Positions 1 to 11,237 of a stretch of DNA of 64,000 nt are shown one piece after another. Origin of the DNA: Riptortus pedestris (taxonomy: Eukaryota > Arthropoda > Insecta > Hemiptera > Alydidae); NCBI GenBank assembly GCA_019009955.1, contig CM032233.1, forward strand, positions 116,860,001-116,924,000, read 5' to 3'. Under the pieces are notes generated by a model. The model worked only from the letters and a program-made list of their open reading frames with translations, was not told the DNA's origin and searched no databases. The position numbers were made by a program, and so were the translations under genes. How positions within the stretch are numbered: position 1 is the first letter of the stretch; each line of letters starts with the position of its first letter.

Positions 1-373
1 TAATATTCATTCGCTTTAAACTCCAAAAAGATTCGATCTAATGCCTTTATAATGTCTGGGTTCTGGGGACCAACTCTGCATACAACAACACTTGAGGTTA
101 GAGCTATGTAAAGCTACAGCAATAGATGAATACAAATGTTTGTTATTCCAATATATTATGTATAATGTAGAGGTTACAAATGACTGTTATTCGTATATAA
201 CACAACACAACGACATGTTGAGAACAAGAAAACTCAGATAAGGAATTATTCATACTATATTTATCAAATATTTATGTCAATAGCGATTTGATTAAATTTA
301 TATATGACTATGCTTCTTCTGGAATCCAGTTTTTGAAATTCGACATTTTCTATCTAGTCGATTTTTATACTGT
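1..373. other. AT-rich sequence, nothing recognised
   Basis: No repeat family, open frame or RNA gene was recognised before the first HINE-like copy. Confidence 0.4.
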
Positions 374-515
374 TAACAGGTTTCCCCTAAGGGAAATCAG
401 CTATTGAGGTCGTACTCATAGCGCAATTTCTTCAAATGTCCATCAATCCTACCCAAGAGATGACGAAATGAGGTCCGTTCAACACTCTCTTTCTCTATAT
501 ATCTATCTCTCTATA

Positions 516-560
<45 letters not shown>

Positions 561-1281
561 GTTAACACTCTAGCGGTCGCAATTTTTGTTTAATCACCAC
601 CAAACTCGGTATTTAATCGTTAATGTAAAAAGAAATATCAAGTTCGTTAAAGGCTGAAATTGGACTAGTGGGAGGAGGGGTTTAGGGGGGGGGATTTCGA
701 AAATTCGAAATATCTCCGTTACTATACGTCAGCAATAAGAACCAATCTTATTGCAAATTAAATTTACTATAAATATTGTTTTATGCATTTATTCTCTATC
801 CGTTGAAAATTATATATATGTATGTATGTATATATGTCTGTTAACGCTCTAGGGGTCGTAATTTTTGTTTTTGTTTTATCGTTACCAAACTCGATATTTA
901 CTCGTTTTATGCAAAAAGTAAGGTCAAGTTCCGTTAATGGCTGAAATCGGACCAGTGGGAGTTAAGAGGGGGGGGGGGATTTCCCGTTAATATACGCCGG
1001 ATCGAAAACTTCTATAGAACCAGTCTTATTACAAGTTAATTAATTGTTACACACATTTATTCGCTGTCTTGAATATTAACCGAGATATTTGCATTTTTAT
1101 TACGCGGATAACGGACGAGATGAGATCGGCTGATATCGGTTCTATTCGTGACATTCCGTCGATATATTTGGCCGTTTCCGTAACTGTTCGGCTCTCGTGA
1201 AATTGGTTTCTGACTCGTCACTACTACTATTACTAGTATGCAGATTTCTTTATTGTAAAACTTCACGTGGGAAATCTGATG
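374..1281 (+). mobile_element. HINE-like copy with internally duplicated module, 3' end lost
   Basis: The 5' hairpin end (mutated, CAGGTTTCCCCTAAGGG) is followed by the TA-rich tract and the internal module 'CTGTTAACACTCTAGCGGTCG...'. The same module starts again near 838, so the interior is present twice in direct orientation. The copy stops right after GTGGGAAATCTG at about 1,281, before the terminal hairpin and GACGGAC end. The minus-strand open frame at 1,057-1,320 lies in this repeat and is not a gene. Confidence 0.8.
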
Positions 1282-1544
1282 ATAAAATATGAAGATAATT
1301 TTGTTGACAACAACTTTCATGTCATAGCATTTTTCAATATAACGTGCCGTCTCTTAAATAAATATCTGTGTATTTTAAAGCTAAAGGATGCATAAAATTG
1401 AAACATTTACCGACATAAACTCGTTTTAGAATTTGATTTTCTACAAGTTTCCGTCATAAAAAGTATTGCATTCCATTGGAAATTCCAAATTCATATTGAT
1501 GTACTGAATGAGGAAAAAATGTTGACTTTATTCTAGTGTGGTTG

Positions 1545-1715
1545 AACAACCCTCATTATTCCCGGCCCAATTTCAGCCACTAAAAATATGATCTTTGGTC
1601 TAGGCAAAAAAGGTTAAATATTAAGTATAGCATGCGCAGAAAGGTTTAGGATTCACGTCATGTGTACAGCCTCAATTGCTAATTTCCCTTAAGGGAACTC
1701 TCCCTTCTGCTAAAA
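1545..1715 (-). mobile_element. Degenerate HINE-like 5'-end fragment
   Basis: The reverse strand carries the 5' hairpin end (TTTCCCTTAAGGGAA near 1,683-1,697, then CTGCTAAAA) and a decayed GTCATGTGTACAGCCTCAA block. Only the terminal 170 bp can be recognised. Confidence 0.55.
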
Positions 1716-2269
1716 TGGAATAACGTTAAGACAAAAAAGAGAGAAGCAATAGTTTAATTATATTTAATTATAACGGCGACACTTTTAGTTTGAAAAGGCT
1801 TAGGTCCCCCTTAGCTGATTTGCCCCAGTGTCCCGTTACTTAGGAAATTTCTCTTTGACAGTGGAGGCTGATTCACTCATATGTCTAATGTAGAGAGCAT
1901 GTATGTTGGGCACTGCTCTCAGTACTTCTGGCATGAGATCAAAAAGCATGGCGTTAATTTAATTGAAACTGGACTCCACTCCCCCCCCCCCTCACCCACG
2001 ACCCACCCAACAAGCCCTCAATGTTCACCTTTAAAATTTACACTTTGTGTTACAACTCAAATAACGACATATAGCTTTGAAGGTAAGATGCTCTCTATGG
2101 GTATTTGTATTCCCGACCCTCTCGAACTTATGCTAGGACTGAAACTATACCGTGGATATATCTTACATACTCAATTTATTTTTTGCTGGTATGCCTGGGA
2201 GCTGAGGAGCAAGAATGCACAGTGCAACAATTGTAGAACATCAATATTTTAACAAGATGGATTCTATAA
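1716..2269. other. Unassigned stretch with an unsupported open frame
   Basis: A plus-strand frame at 1,881-2,252 contains a C-run translated as proline repeats and shows no recognisable domain. Its composition does not differ clearly from the surrounding DNA. I do not call it a gene. Confidence 0.4.
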
Positions 2270-2440
2270 CATTTTTCGACCCGACTCTTAATAACGCTGA
2301 TATTTTGAACTTTGGCATGGCCTTCTCTAAACCCCTTAATTCCTGAGACGATTTCCGCCAATAATAGATTAGATCTTTAGAGTTTAATGAACGGATAAAT
2401 TTCGTGTATGGTATAGATCAAATAATCATTTTCGAGACAA
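2270..2440 (-). mobile_element. Internal fragment of long-form HINE-like element
   Basis: The order TTCGACCCGACTCTTAATAA, GATATTTTGAA, then C-rich tract and degenerate 'gatttcagccaataa' matches the reverse complement of the HINE-like core module. Both ends are missing. Confidence 0.5.
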
Positions 2441-2553
2441 TAACGTAATATATGAATTGATGACGCCATCCCACAACAAATGTTCGTGTACATCTCTTAG
2501 TGAAGGTCTCATCAAATCAATATTTGACATTTACACATAGATTAAAGAATAAA

Positions 2554-3401
2554 GTCCGTCACGCAGGGGCTGCGTAAACTAAGCAGATTTCTCACGTGAA
2601 GTTATACAATAGAGAAATCTGCATACTGGTAACACAATACCACTGTGATTAGATAATGAGAAATCTTTCAGTTAATTAAAATAAATACCCAACTGAAACG
2701 GCTTCTGAATTGTAAGAATAATTTATATTTTAATAACTCAAATTTTAGTAGTCCATGAACTAAAGAAGGGGGGGGGAGGATGAACTAAACGTATTTGCAT
2801 AAATCTCACAAAGTAAGGAAGGTAAGGTAAGGTTAAAAACGCCAGGTTAGAAGAAGCTTCCGCCTGAGCCGAGAAATGACGAAGATGGCTGACATAATCC
2901 GAACTATACCCCACCACAGACTTCATAAAAATGCTAATATCTCGGTTGATGTTCAAGATAGAGAATAAATGTATATAACAATATTTATAGTACATTTAAT
3001 TTGCAATAAGATTGGTTCTGTCCAATTTTTAGATCCGAGGCATCATAACGGAGATATGTTGGATTTTCGAAAATCCCCCCCTGTAAACCCCCCCACTTTC
3101 TGGTCCGATTTCAGCCATTAACGAACTTGATCTGTCTTTTTACATAAAACGGTTAAATATCGAGTTTCGTAACGATCAAACAAAAATTTCGACCGCTAGA
3201 GCATTAACAGACAAATTTATATATATATATTATATATTTATATATAGATATAGATATATATATATAGATATATATATAATTTTGAACGGACCTCATTTTC
3301 GTCATCTCCTGGGTAGGATCGATGGACATTTGAAGAAAATTTTCGAAAATCGCGTCATGAGTACGACCTCAATAGCTGATTTCCCTTAAGGGAAATCTGC
3401 T
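2554..3401 (-). mobile_element. Complete HINE-like element, subfamily A, long 3' variant
   Basis: Reverse orientation, 848 bp, bounded by AAA on the left and AAAA on the right. On the minus strand it runs from AGCAGATTTCCCTTAAGGG (right border) through a TA tract near 3,214-3,280 and the G-run to TCACGTGAGAAATCTGCTTA, the ACGCAGCCCCTGCGT hairpin and GACGGAC (left border). The 3' third contains the extra segment 'accttaccttacc...' shared with the copy at 17,596. There is no coding capacity. Confidence 0.88.
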
Positions 3402-3719
3402 AAAATCTCATTATTATTATTATGACATGAGTGGGAATGGCTGTTTTACACTAAAGGCCAGATCTTCCGAAGAGGAGAGGGCCTCCTTAGCGGAAATCTG
3501 ATAATATTTACAACTTCGGATTTCATTTTTTCTCTACTGCCCCTCTCCTCCTGCCCAGGTCTCTATCCAAAAATAACATGGTTAATATTCGAGTTAGGGA
3601 AAACATGCATATAATAGTAGCTTTAGAAAATAGAAATTTCTACTGGATTGGTAATATTCAGGTCATTATTAATAATAATTCCAGTGTTTTAGTCTGACCA
3701 ATGGTATTGGAAATATTTG
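3402..3719. other. Unassigned stretch between repeats
   Basis: It holds a short (ATT)n run near 3,410-3,422 and a local GAGGAGAGGGCCTCC imperfect palindrome near 3,470. No family or coding sequence was recognised. Confidence 0.35.
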
Positions 3720-4077
3720 AAAATTAGAAATATCTTCCTTATTATAAATTCTGATGAAATAAGTGTACAGATCAAATCTTGTTGCAAATAAAATGTTGTT
3801 ATACACGTATTTTCACTATCATGATTATTAACCGAGTTATTTGCATTTTTCAGTTTTCAGCCTTTAGTAAAGCACCCTCTCCTACTCATGTCATATTGAC
3901 AATAAGCTGTGATATCATGAAGCACTTTATCTGAAGCTTATACACCAAATATTTGGCTCTCATTGAACTTTTACTTTTTGAGAATAAATAATAAAATAAC
4001 TCAGTGATTATGGTATCGTCTAAAAAGTTATAGAACCTGTTCTTGTTAAATATTTAACACTAGTCAGTTGTAGTTTA
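3720..4077 (+). mobile_element. Internal module of long-form HINE-like element
   Basis: The sequence 'gaaatatcttccttattataaattctgat', 'attattaaccgagttatttgcattttt' and 'cagccttt...cccctactcatgtcatat' matches the interiors at 7,480-7,690 and 23,440-23,700. It ends immediately before the next 5' terminus. Confidence 0.6.
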
Positions 4078-4201
4078 AGCAGATTTCCCTTACGGTAAAT
4101 CAGCTATTGAGGTGGTATTCATGACGCGATTTTCAAAACATTTCTTCAAACATCATACCCAGTAGATGTAGAAAATGAGGTCCATTCAAAATAATATACT
4201 C

Positions 4202-4263
<62 letters not shown>
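4078..4263 (+). mobile_element. HINE-like 5' end with long (TA)n; interrupted
   Basis: AGCAGATTTCCCTTACGGTA starts the copy, and the subfamily A block (TTCATGACGCGATTTTC, AAATGAGGTCCATTCAAA) follows. The (TA)n tract at about 4,205-4,263 then joins directly to the inverted TA-inserting element. The downstream half of this copy was not found beyond the insertion. Confidence 0.8.
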
Positions 4264-4269
<6 letters not shown>

Positions 4270-5185
4270 GTAAGCTCTGTCTGTACATTGATTTTTTTCG
4301 CGAATTTTCACGATAACTTTTCGTTTCACATGTCTTAGACACTATAACTGCATTTTGATTCTTTCGTGTGTGTTTGTTTGTTGGTTTATTTGTTGTTTGT
4401 TTTTACCTTTTCACGCATAAACGGCTGAACCGAATTTTATGAAACTTGGTATGTATATTACTACTTACCCAACTTAGGACTTTTAGGCTATGTTACATAT
4501 TCTCTGAGCCGAACAAGAGTGGGGCGTTTATAAAGGAGGCCGGAAATTAAAAATAGCAATATTTCGTTTCCAATTGGTTTTTTGGCAAATTCTGAACATA
4601 ACAAAAGTTGTTTATTTTAGTATTTAGAGTAACTTTTGTTATATACCCAACTTTTTATGTATATGAATTATAAACGAGATAATACGCTTTAACCTTTAGC
4701 GGAATCGTGAACTATTTTTTATTTGGCACAAAAGACTCTCCGATCTAAATAAAACTCTCGGTTATGTGTATATTAGCACTAACAACTTCATTATAATAAG
4801 CCATACTTAAAACTATGTGTATTAGCACTAACACCTTCATTATAATAAGCCATACTAACATTTCTAGGGACGGGCAGGAGTGGGGGTTGTAAGGGACGCC
4901 TGAAATTAACAGTAGTGATATTTCGTTTCCTATAGGTTTTTCGACAAACATGCACATGACAAAAGTTGTTTATTTTGTTATTTTCAGTAACTTTTGTTAT
5001 ATTCACTTTTGTCGTATAGAAAAGTATAAAACGAAGATATACACTAAAATCTAAAGGGGGGGGGCAACCAATTTTGTTGTGGGCACTAACGATTGACCGA
5101 ACTTAGCAAAACTCGGCTGGCTGTGAATTAGCATTAATTCTTCCATGATTATAAGCTATATTAAAAATTTCTTCCTGGGAACTTT
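4264..5185 (-). mobile_element. (TA)n-inserting element with ~298-bp tandem units, copy 1
   Basis: It begins at the TA tract with the family's tail end ('tgtctgtacattgatttttttcg', 'cacgcataaacggctgaaccg'). Two or more units follow, each with a GGGCAGGAGTGGGGGTT-type block and the pair AACAAAAGTT / AACTTTTGTT that can form a hairpin. The CCCGGCTTCGC head is absent, so the copy is truncated near 5,185. Overlapping small open frames at 4,745-5,006 are repeat translation. Confidence 0.75.
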
Positions 5186-6267
5186 TCTAGTTAAGGCTCA
5201 AAACTGATCAAATTCATTTTTAATAAGTGATGTTTGCTATTTGCCTCGATTTATGTGAATACAATATTGAAACGTTTATAGCTTAGTAAAACTTAATGAT
5301 TCCTCCTCTTGATTATTTACTTCAGAATGGTGGCCTTCATCCCTCTTCACAAACAGGAAAATAGTTCATTCATAATTATTTAAGAATGGCTAGGGTATGA
5401 GAAAAAAATAACACACATGTATATATATATTTATAATCTAGTTGAACAAAATTTTTAATTGGATTACATCAAATACCACAACTCCTTTTGAAACAATATT
5501 AGAATCGAGATTAACATTTATCTTCATTTTTATTATTTTTTCTTTCTTATATTTATTTTATGAATTCGCTTTCTCTTCCCACTCTGCCTCAGAGAGTACG
5601 GAATAAAAGAATGCAGTTAAAATAAATTTCCTTTTCGGGCCAGAGGGCAAAAAACTACACTTTGTGTTACAAACAAAGAATCTCACATATAACTCAGATG
5701 TAGTAAATTCAGTATAAAAAAAGAAAAAAAAATTAACCCAATAAATTTCCGGGTGGCTACTTTAAAAAGCCAGAGAAAAATGGTGTCGGTTGCGGAGAGG
5801 AGGGGGGGGGTCGGAGGGATGGCTTTGTTTCGCTTCCTCCCTGAGCGAAGTTGGGCTAGGAGGCTTATCTTGTGTGATTTTATTTTAGAGGGTTGGTCTG
5901 TGACTTGGAGCACATCCCACGCTGTTAGTCCCGAGAAAAAACAGGCCTGGAAGTGTAGGGAGCTGGAATCCCTAACGACCATGGGTCCTTTCTTTCGCTG
6001 GATCCACTCCGAAAACCCCAAGGCAAAAAGAACTAGAGAATGGCCTCCCGGATAAGCCTCCCCCAAATTACCCCAGCTGAATAATTCAAGGAGATTATGC
6101 TGGAAGAAATAGGGCTTTGCTGGATCCCTGTATATATAATACCCCGTCACCCCATCCATCACACAGACCCTTACTTCTAGGATTTATCAGCTTTTCAATT
6201 TATGATGAATGTGGCTTCTATTGTGCCAGTTAAAGTGAGAAGTTTAGAAAGTACTGAGAATAGTTTT
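5186..6267. other. Unassigned stretch with long overlapping open frames
   Basis: A 159-codon minus-strand frame (5,683-6,162) and a 100-codon plus-strand frame (5,753-6,055) overlap in a locally GC-rich segment. Neither shows a domain, signal or motif I recognise. The GC jump at 5,780-6,060 suggests an inserted or older element. A coding role is unproven. Confidence 0.3.
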
Positions 6268-6376
6268 AGGAGATTTCCTTTAAGCGAAGTCAGCTATTGT
6301 GGTTGTACTCATGATGTGATTTCATCAAATTTCCATCGATCCTACCTAGGAGATGACCAAAATGAGGTCCGTTCGA

Positions 6377-6433
<57 letters not shown>

Positions 6434-8065
6434 CATACAGGGTTTCCTAACCCCGTGCCACCCCCTTAAAATCTGCGATTGAACAAATAAATGTCTGAGA
6501 CTTGGTATGAAATAATTGTGACCCCTGAAGAATCTTTTCAGTCCATATTCAACATCGTAATCTTCTCTAGTACTTCTCCAGTGACCATAACTTTGTAACT
6601 ATCAATGGAATGTCCTAATTTTTATGGCCGATTCATGTAGAAAACTAAATTTTAAAACGATTTTATATCTGTGAATTTTTCGGTTTGTACGCATCTTTTA
6701 GCCGTAAAATCCTCTAATCTTTTATCACTATTTTAGAAACGCCACATTTTATTGAAGAATGCTACGAAATAAAAGTTGTAGCCAACAAAATTATCTTTAA
6801 AAGGAGTCTAGGGAAAAAGGGATGGAGTCTTAACCCCCCCCCAAAAAAAAAGTTTGTAGACTTAATTTATTTAAAACTAATTACGTAGTAATTATTTGTA
6901 AAAGCATTGCATTTTTTCACCTACATAGTTACATGCAAAAAACATGGTGCGTAAACGTTGCAATATCAAGATCTATCTATATATTTGTCTGTTACCGCTC
7001 TAGCGGTGGTAACTTTTGATTAATCGTCGCCAAACTTGATATATAAACGTTTTATGAAAAATAAAAGATCGAGTTCATTAACGGCCGATATCTGAGGGGG
7101 TTGGGGGGGGGGTTAGAGCGGAGGAATTTCGAAAATTCGAAATATCTTCGTTATCATACGTCGGATCGAAAAGTTATATAACCAATCTTATAGCAAATTG
7201 TAAGTCCTATAAATGCTGTTATATACATATTTCTCTATCATGAATATTAACCAAGATATTATTATTGAGAAATGAGATCTTTTCAAAATTATATGTATAT
7301 ATAGATTTATATATTTGTCTGTTAACGCTCTAGCTGTCGTAATTTTGGTTTGACTGTTTCCAAGCTTGATATTTATACGTTTTGTGTAAAAATAAAGGTC
7401 AAGTTTGTTAACAGCCGAATACAGGATGGGGGGAAGGAGAAGGGGTTAGAGGGGAATTTTGAAAATTCGAAATATCTTCACTATTATTAGTCTGATCAAA
7501 AAAGTGTACGGATCAAATCTTGTTGCCGATAAAATGTCCAATAAATGTTGTTATATGCGTATTTTCACTATATTGATTATTAACCAAGATATTTGCATTT
7601 TTTAGTTTTCAGCCTTTTGTATACTCCTGCACATGTTACATAAACAATAAACTGATACATCATGAACTACTTTATTCGAGATATATGCAAATTCAGTGCG
7701 TGATGACCTCATCAAATTAATAAGACGTTACGTTCTAGTTTTGAAGATGTTTCGTTGATCTATTCGATACTCGATATTTAACTGTTTCAGTCAAAACTAA
7801 AGATAATATTTGTTATTGGATGTAGTCGGAGGCGGAATAGTGGGGGTTTAGAGATAGGGGGGATTCAAAAATTTAAAATACTGTCGTTATTATGAGTCGT
7901 ATCGTAAAATATTATAGGACCAATCTTGTTAAACTATTGATGCTTTACAATAGTTGTGCTATTTATGTTTCCGTAACTCATGTATTCAGCGAGTTATTCA
8001 TTCGTTTCAGCCTCCAGAAACTGCTCCCCTTCCCCACTCATTGCTTCCATCTACACATCTGTTGT
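6268..8065 (+). mobile_element. Long-form HINE-like element with several modules and an insertion
   Basis: The 5' end AGGAGATTTCCTTTAAGCG leads to a TA tract at 6,382-6,428. About 540 bp of foreign sequence intervenes. The module 'CTGTTACCGCTCTAGCGGTGG' then resumes near 6,990, followed by a second module from about 7,316 and a third, diverged one from about 7,740. The 3' hairpin end is not present before the next copy starts at 8,066. Confidence 0.65.
6429..6969. mobile_element. Unknown insertion within HINE-like (TA)n
   Basis: The segment starts 'acatacatacagggtttcc' at the end of the TA tract and ends shortly before 'atctatatatttgtctgttac', where the host element resumes. It has no long open frame and does not match the 298-bp-unit family. 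It ends with a C8/A9 run near 6,834-6,850. Its class is unknown. Confidence 0.45.
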
Positions 8066-8331
8066 AACAGATTTCCTTTAAGGGAAATCAGCTATTGAGG
8101 TCGTACTATGATGTGATTTTCGAAAGTTTTCTTCAAATGTCCATCGGTCCTACCCAGGAGATGATGAAAATAAGGTCCAATCTTTCTTATTATTTCTAAG
8201 ATCTCTTTTTACCGTTGGTATTTATTCACTTAATATTTACGGTGGTATTGTATTACCAATATGTAGATTTATATATTGTTTAACTTCACGAGGGAAATCT
8301 GCTTAGTTTACGCTGCCCCTGCGGGACGAGC
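8066..8331 (+). mobile_element. Short HINE-like element (internal deletion)
   Basis: The 5' terminus (AACAGATTTCCTTTAAGGG) and the 3' terminus (GGGAAATCTGCTTAGTTTACG, hairpin, GACGAGC, TTTT) are only 266 bp apart. The microsatellite and G-run module are missing. Confidence 0.8.
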
Positions 8332-8343
8332 TTTTGTTTTACA

Positions 8344-8437
8344 TAGAAATAGGGAATATATTTTGATATGAGATCAAGAGTGTGAATACCAGCAGGCGGG
8401 AAATCTGCTTAGTTAACGCAGGCCCTGCGTGACTGAC
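8344..8437 (+). mobile_element. HINE-like 3'-end fragment, long form
   Basis: 'gatatgagatcaagag...' leads to GCGGGAAATCTGCTTAGTTA and a terminal hairpin (CGCAGGCCCTGCG). This is the 3' terminus also seen at 22,671-22,744. Confidence 0.65.
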
Positions 8438-8842
8438 GTTTAGTTTAAAGGTTCAAACTTACTTCATTTTACGTTCATCCGTGGTTGGTTAGTTTAATAA
8501 TGCCATTTTATTGATAGCCCTTAACATAACAGGGCCCATAGAAGGTAAATATTATCGCCAATGTATTTGGTGGCATTGGTGGACAATTTATTCCACATAT
8601 AGCTCTGATCTAGGGTGTTTCATTATTTTTCTTCCAAAAGCATTGAGACCAAATGTTTGAGAAAAAATTGGGCACCTTCCTTCTAACCTGTAATTTTGAA
8701 AAAAATATTTTAATGCATTTCATTTTAAATTATTTTATTTAAGCGTTTTATATATCAAAATAAGTTCTATATTCTTTCATGATAAAACCAGTTTTTACAA
8801 ATTTTCTGTACTTCTAATATAAGTTGAGAAATTAGCTATTCT

Positions 8843-9073
8843 AGCAGATTTCTCTTAAGGGAAATCAGCTTTTGAAGTCGTGCTCATGACGTGACTTTCA
8901 AAATTTTTCTACGCAAATTCAACGATAAATGCAAATACGCCATAAATTAAGATTTTTCTTTCATTACTCGAAAAGGTTTATGTTATTTACACCATACTCT
9001 ATATTGAAAGTTTTAATTGAACACTAATGATCTGGAATTCTGCTTAGTTTACGCACCCCCGTGTGTGGCGGCC
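8843..9073 (+). mobile_element. HINE-like ends around unrelated interior
   Basis: The copy has a 5' terminus AGCAGATTTCTCTTAAGGG and a 3' terminus ATTCTGCTTAGTTTACGCAC. The roughly 130 bp between the 5' block and the 3' end ('aaattcaacgataaatgcaa...') is not part of other copies. It has no microsatellite and no G-run. The inverted relative at 35,428-35,657 has the same interior. Confidence 0.7.
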
Positions 9074-9305
9074 TTTATCATTCTGCTCATTTGCCCATGA
9101 GTGCCACCCTTGAGGAGATAAAGTGATCACCTTGACGCATTCACTGCCGTATTATGTTGCCATACAAACCAAAGTTGCTACTTCCTGCTTTCAAGTTGCT
9201 ACTCGCTTGCCTTACGTTGTTGAGCGGGTCACTGATACAACACCAATCTCTAAGCCTTGTAACCACAGAGCTAAAAAATATTATTCGAGCAATTTTAGCA
9301 TATTT

Positions 9306-9415
9306 TAGTTAAAGGGAAATCAGCTAGTCAGGTCGTACTCGTGACGCGATTTTCGAAAAATGTCTTCAAATGTCCGTCGATCCTACCCAGGAAATGATGA
9401 AAATGCAATCAGTTC

Positions 9416-9455
<40 letters not shown>

Positions 9456-10181
9456 GTTAACGCAATTTTTGTTTGATCGTTATCAAACTTGATATTTAAT
9501 CGTTTTATGTAAAAAGAAAGATTGAGTTCATTATTGGCTTCAACCGGAAATGTGGGGGGGGGTTCAAAAGATTGAAAATAAAAAAAATTCTATAAATCCA
9601 TTCTTATAGCAAATTAAAGTTACTATAAATATTGTCTTATACGTTTATTCTCTATCTTGAATATTAACCAAGGTATTTGCACTTTTCAGTTTTCAGCCTT
9701 CAACAAACTCCCGCTTCTCCTCGTGTTACATTACAATAATATAATAAACCAAATTATTTGAAGCTTAAATGCCAAATATTGTTTTCAAGAGACCTTTATT
9801 ATATGAGACACATGCAAATATGTTTTGGTGATCCCCCTCCCGTCTTAAGTTCTTGGACTATTAAAATTTGATTGATTGAGTTTAAAATTATTCTGATTCA
9901 TTATAAATTACAGTACTAGATGTATTAAATAGTTTTCAATTAAATTACTATGTTATATTCTGATATATTTCAGTAATTGTTTTTCTTTCCGATGAGAGGT
10001 TGGCAGACATGTTTTTTACATTTCGTATGCTTCCCGTAGGGAGGGAAAAGATTTCTCATTACTGTTTGTATTTATTCACTTAATATTCAGGGTGGCGTTG
10101 TGATAGCAGTATGTAGATTTATCTATTAGTAAACTTCACGAGGGAAATCTGCTTAGTTTACGCAGCCTCTGCATGGAGGAG
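9306..10181 (+). mobile_element. Complete HINE-like element, subfamily A, long 3' variant
   Basis: The copy is 876 bp. The first bases of the 5' hairpin are eroded (AGTTAAAGGGAAATCAGC). A TA tract lies at 9,420-9,454, followed by the G8 run. A long 3' third ('gatgagaggttggcagacat') precedes GAGGGAAATCTGCTTAGTTT, the hairpin and a TTTT flank. Confidence 0.82.
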
Positions 10182-10367
10182 TTTTACAATTGATCTATAC
10201 TCTTGACCTGAATAAAGTAGAGCAGTATTTGCTACACTAATACAGGGGGTGGCATATTTGTAATAGCAGCTTAAGAAATTCTATTTGTATAAGTTATATG
10301 GTTCAGTTAATATTATTTCCTTCTACACATTAAACTCATGAATGAAGTAAGTAAAGACAAGATGAAA

Positions 10368-10934
10368 GTCCGTCACGCAGGGGCTGCGTAAACTGAGCAG
10401 ATTTCCCACTTGAAGTTTTACAATAAAGAAATCTCCATATGAGAGCCGAGCAGTGACGGGAAACGGTCGACCTAGCTTTTGGCGGGAAACTCACTCGTGC
10501 GTTATATAAAAATAATAAAAATGCAAATATCTCGGTTAATATTCAAGATAGAGAATAAAAGTATAGAACAATATTATATTTATAGTAAATTTAATTTGCA
10601 ATAAGTTTGGTTCTTTACTATTTTTTTATCTGACGTATGATAACGGAGATATTTCGAATTTTCGAAAACCCACCCCCCCCTCCCACTAGTCCGATTTCAG
10701 CCATTAAGGAACTTGATCTATCTTTATGCATAAAACCTTTAAATGCCGAGTTTGGTACCGATAAGACAAAAATTACGACCACTAAAGCGGTAACAAACAA
10801 ATATATATACAATTTTGAGCGGACCTCATTTTCGTCATCTCCTGGGTAGGATCGATGGACATTTGAAGACATTTTTCGAAAATCGCGCCATGAGTACGAC
10901 CTCAATAGCTGGTTTCCCTTAAGGGAAATCTGCT
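10368..10934 (-). mobile_element. Complete HINE-like element, subfamily A, short 3' variant
   Basis: The copy is 567 bp in reverse orientation. The left border is GTCCGTCACGCAGGGGCTGC and the right border GGGAAATCTGCT followed by AAA. The microsatellite is reduced to a few TA units near 10,800-10,810. The 3' third is the 'ggccgttt / cggctctcg' type. Confidence 0.87.
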
Positions 10935-11237
10935 AAATTGGCTTTATATGAGTTCTGGTCGTCAGCATTTCCCGCTGTCTTGTGGTCCCATTGCAGAACA
11001 TATATGCAAGTAACAACACTTCTTTATTCAAGTTACCTCAAAACTGCATCACGGTGCTCAGTGGATGTCGGTTGAACAGATAGAAGTCCATATTCAAATC
11101 TGAGCTATATAAAATCTAAAGTGGGATCTCTGTACTAGATCTTGGAAAAGTAATCTAGCGCTTTGCCACTGGCACCCCTGCACGTGATTAGTAAATACAG
11201 AATGATGTGTGAAGTACTCAAGTTTATTACTAATGTT
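10935..11237. other. Unassigned stretch
   Basis: No repeat similarity, RNA gene or domain was recognised. The short minus-strand frame at 11,094-11,285 runs into a decayed HINE-like end and is not supported. Confidence 0.35.

Larger units (their letters stand above)
8332..9073 (+). repeat. Left copy of a ~740-bp inverted duplication
   Basis: This block recurs as the reverse complement at 35,428-36,205, about 27 kb away. It includes a HINE-like 3' fragment, roughly 400 bp of sequence found nowhere else in the window (for example 'ccaatgtatttggtggcatt') and a 230-bp HINE-like derivative. The other copy has about 35 extra bases near 35,843-35,880. Confidence 0.85.

Noticed and set aside
1881..2252. 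123-codon plus-strand frame as a gene
   Set aside because: Proline run from a C-tract, no domain and no splice or promoter evidence.
5683..6162. 159-codon minus-strand frame as a gene
   Set aside because: No domain, an overlapping 100-codon frame on the other strand and a GC-rich composition that lengthens frames by chance; left as unassigned.
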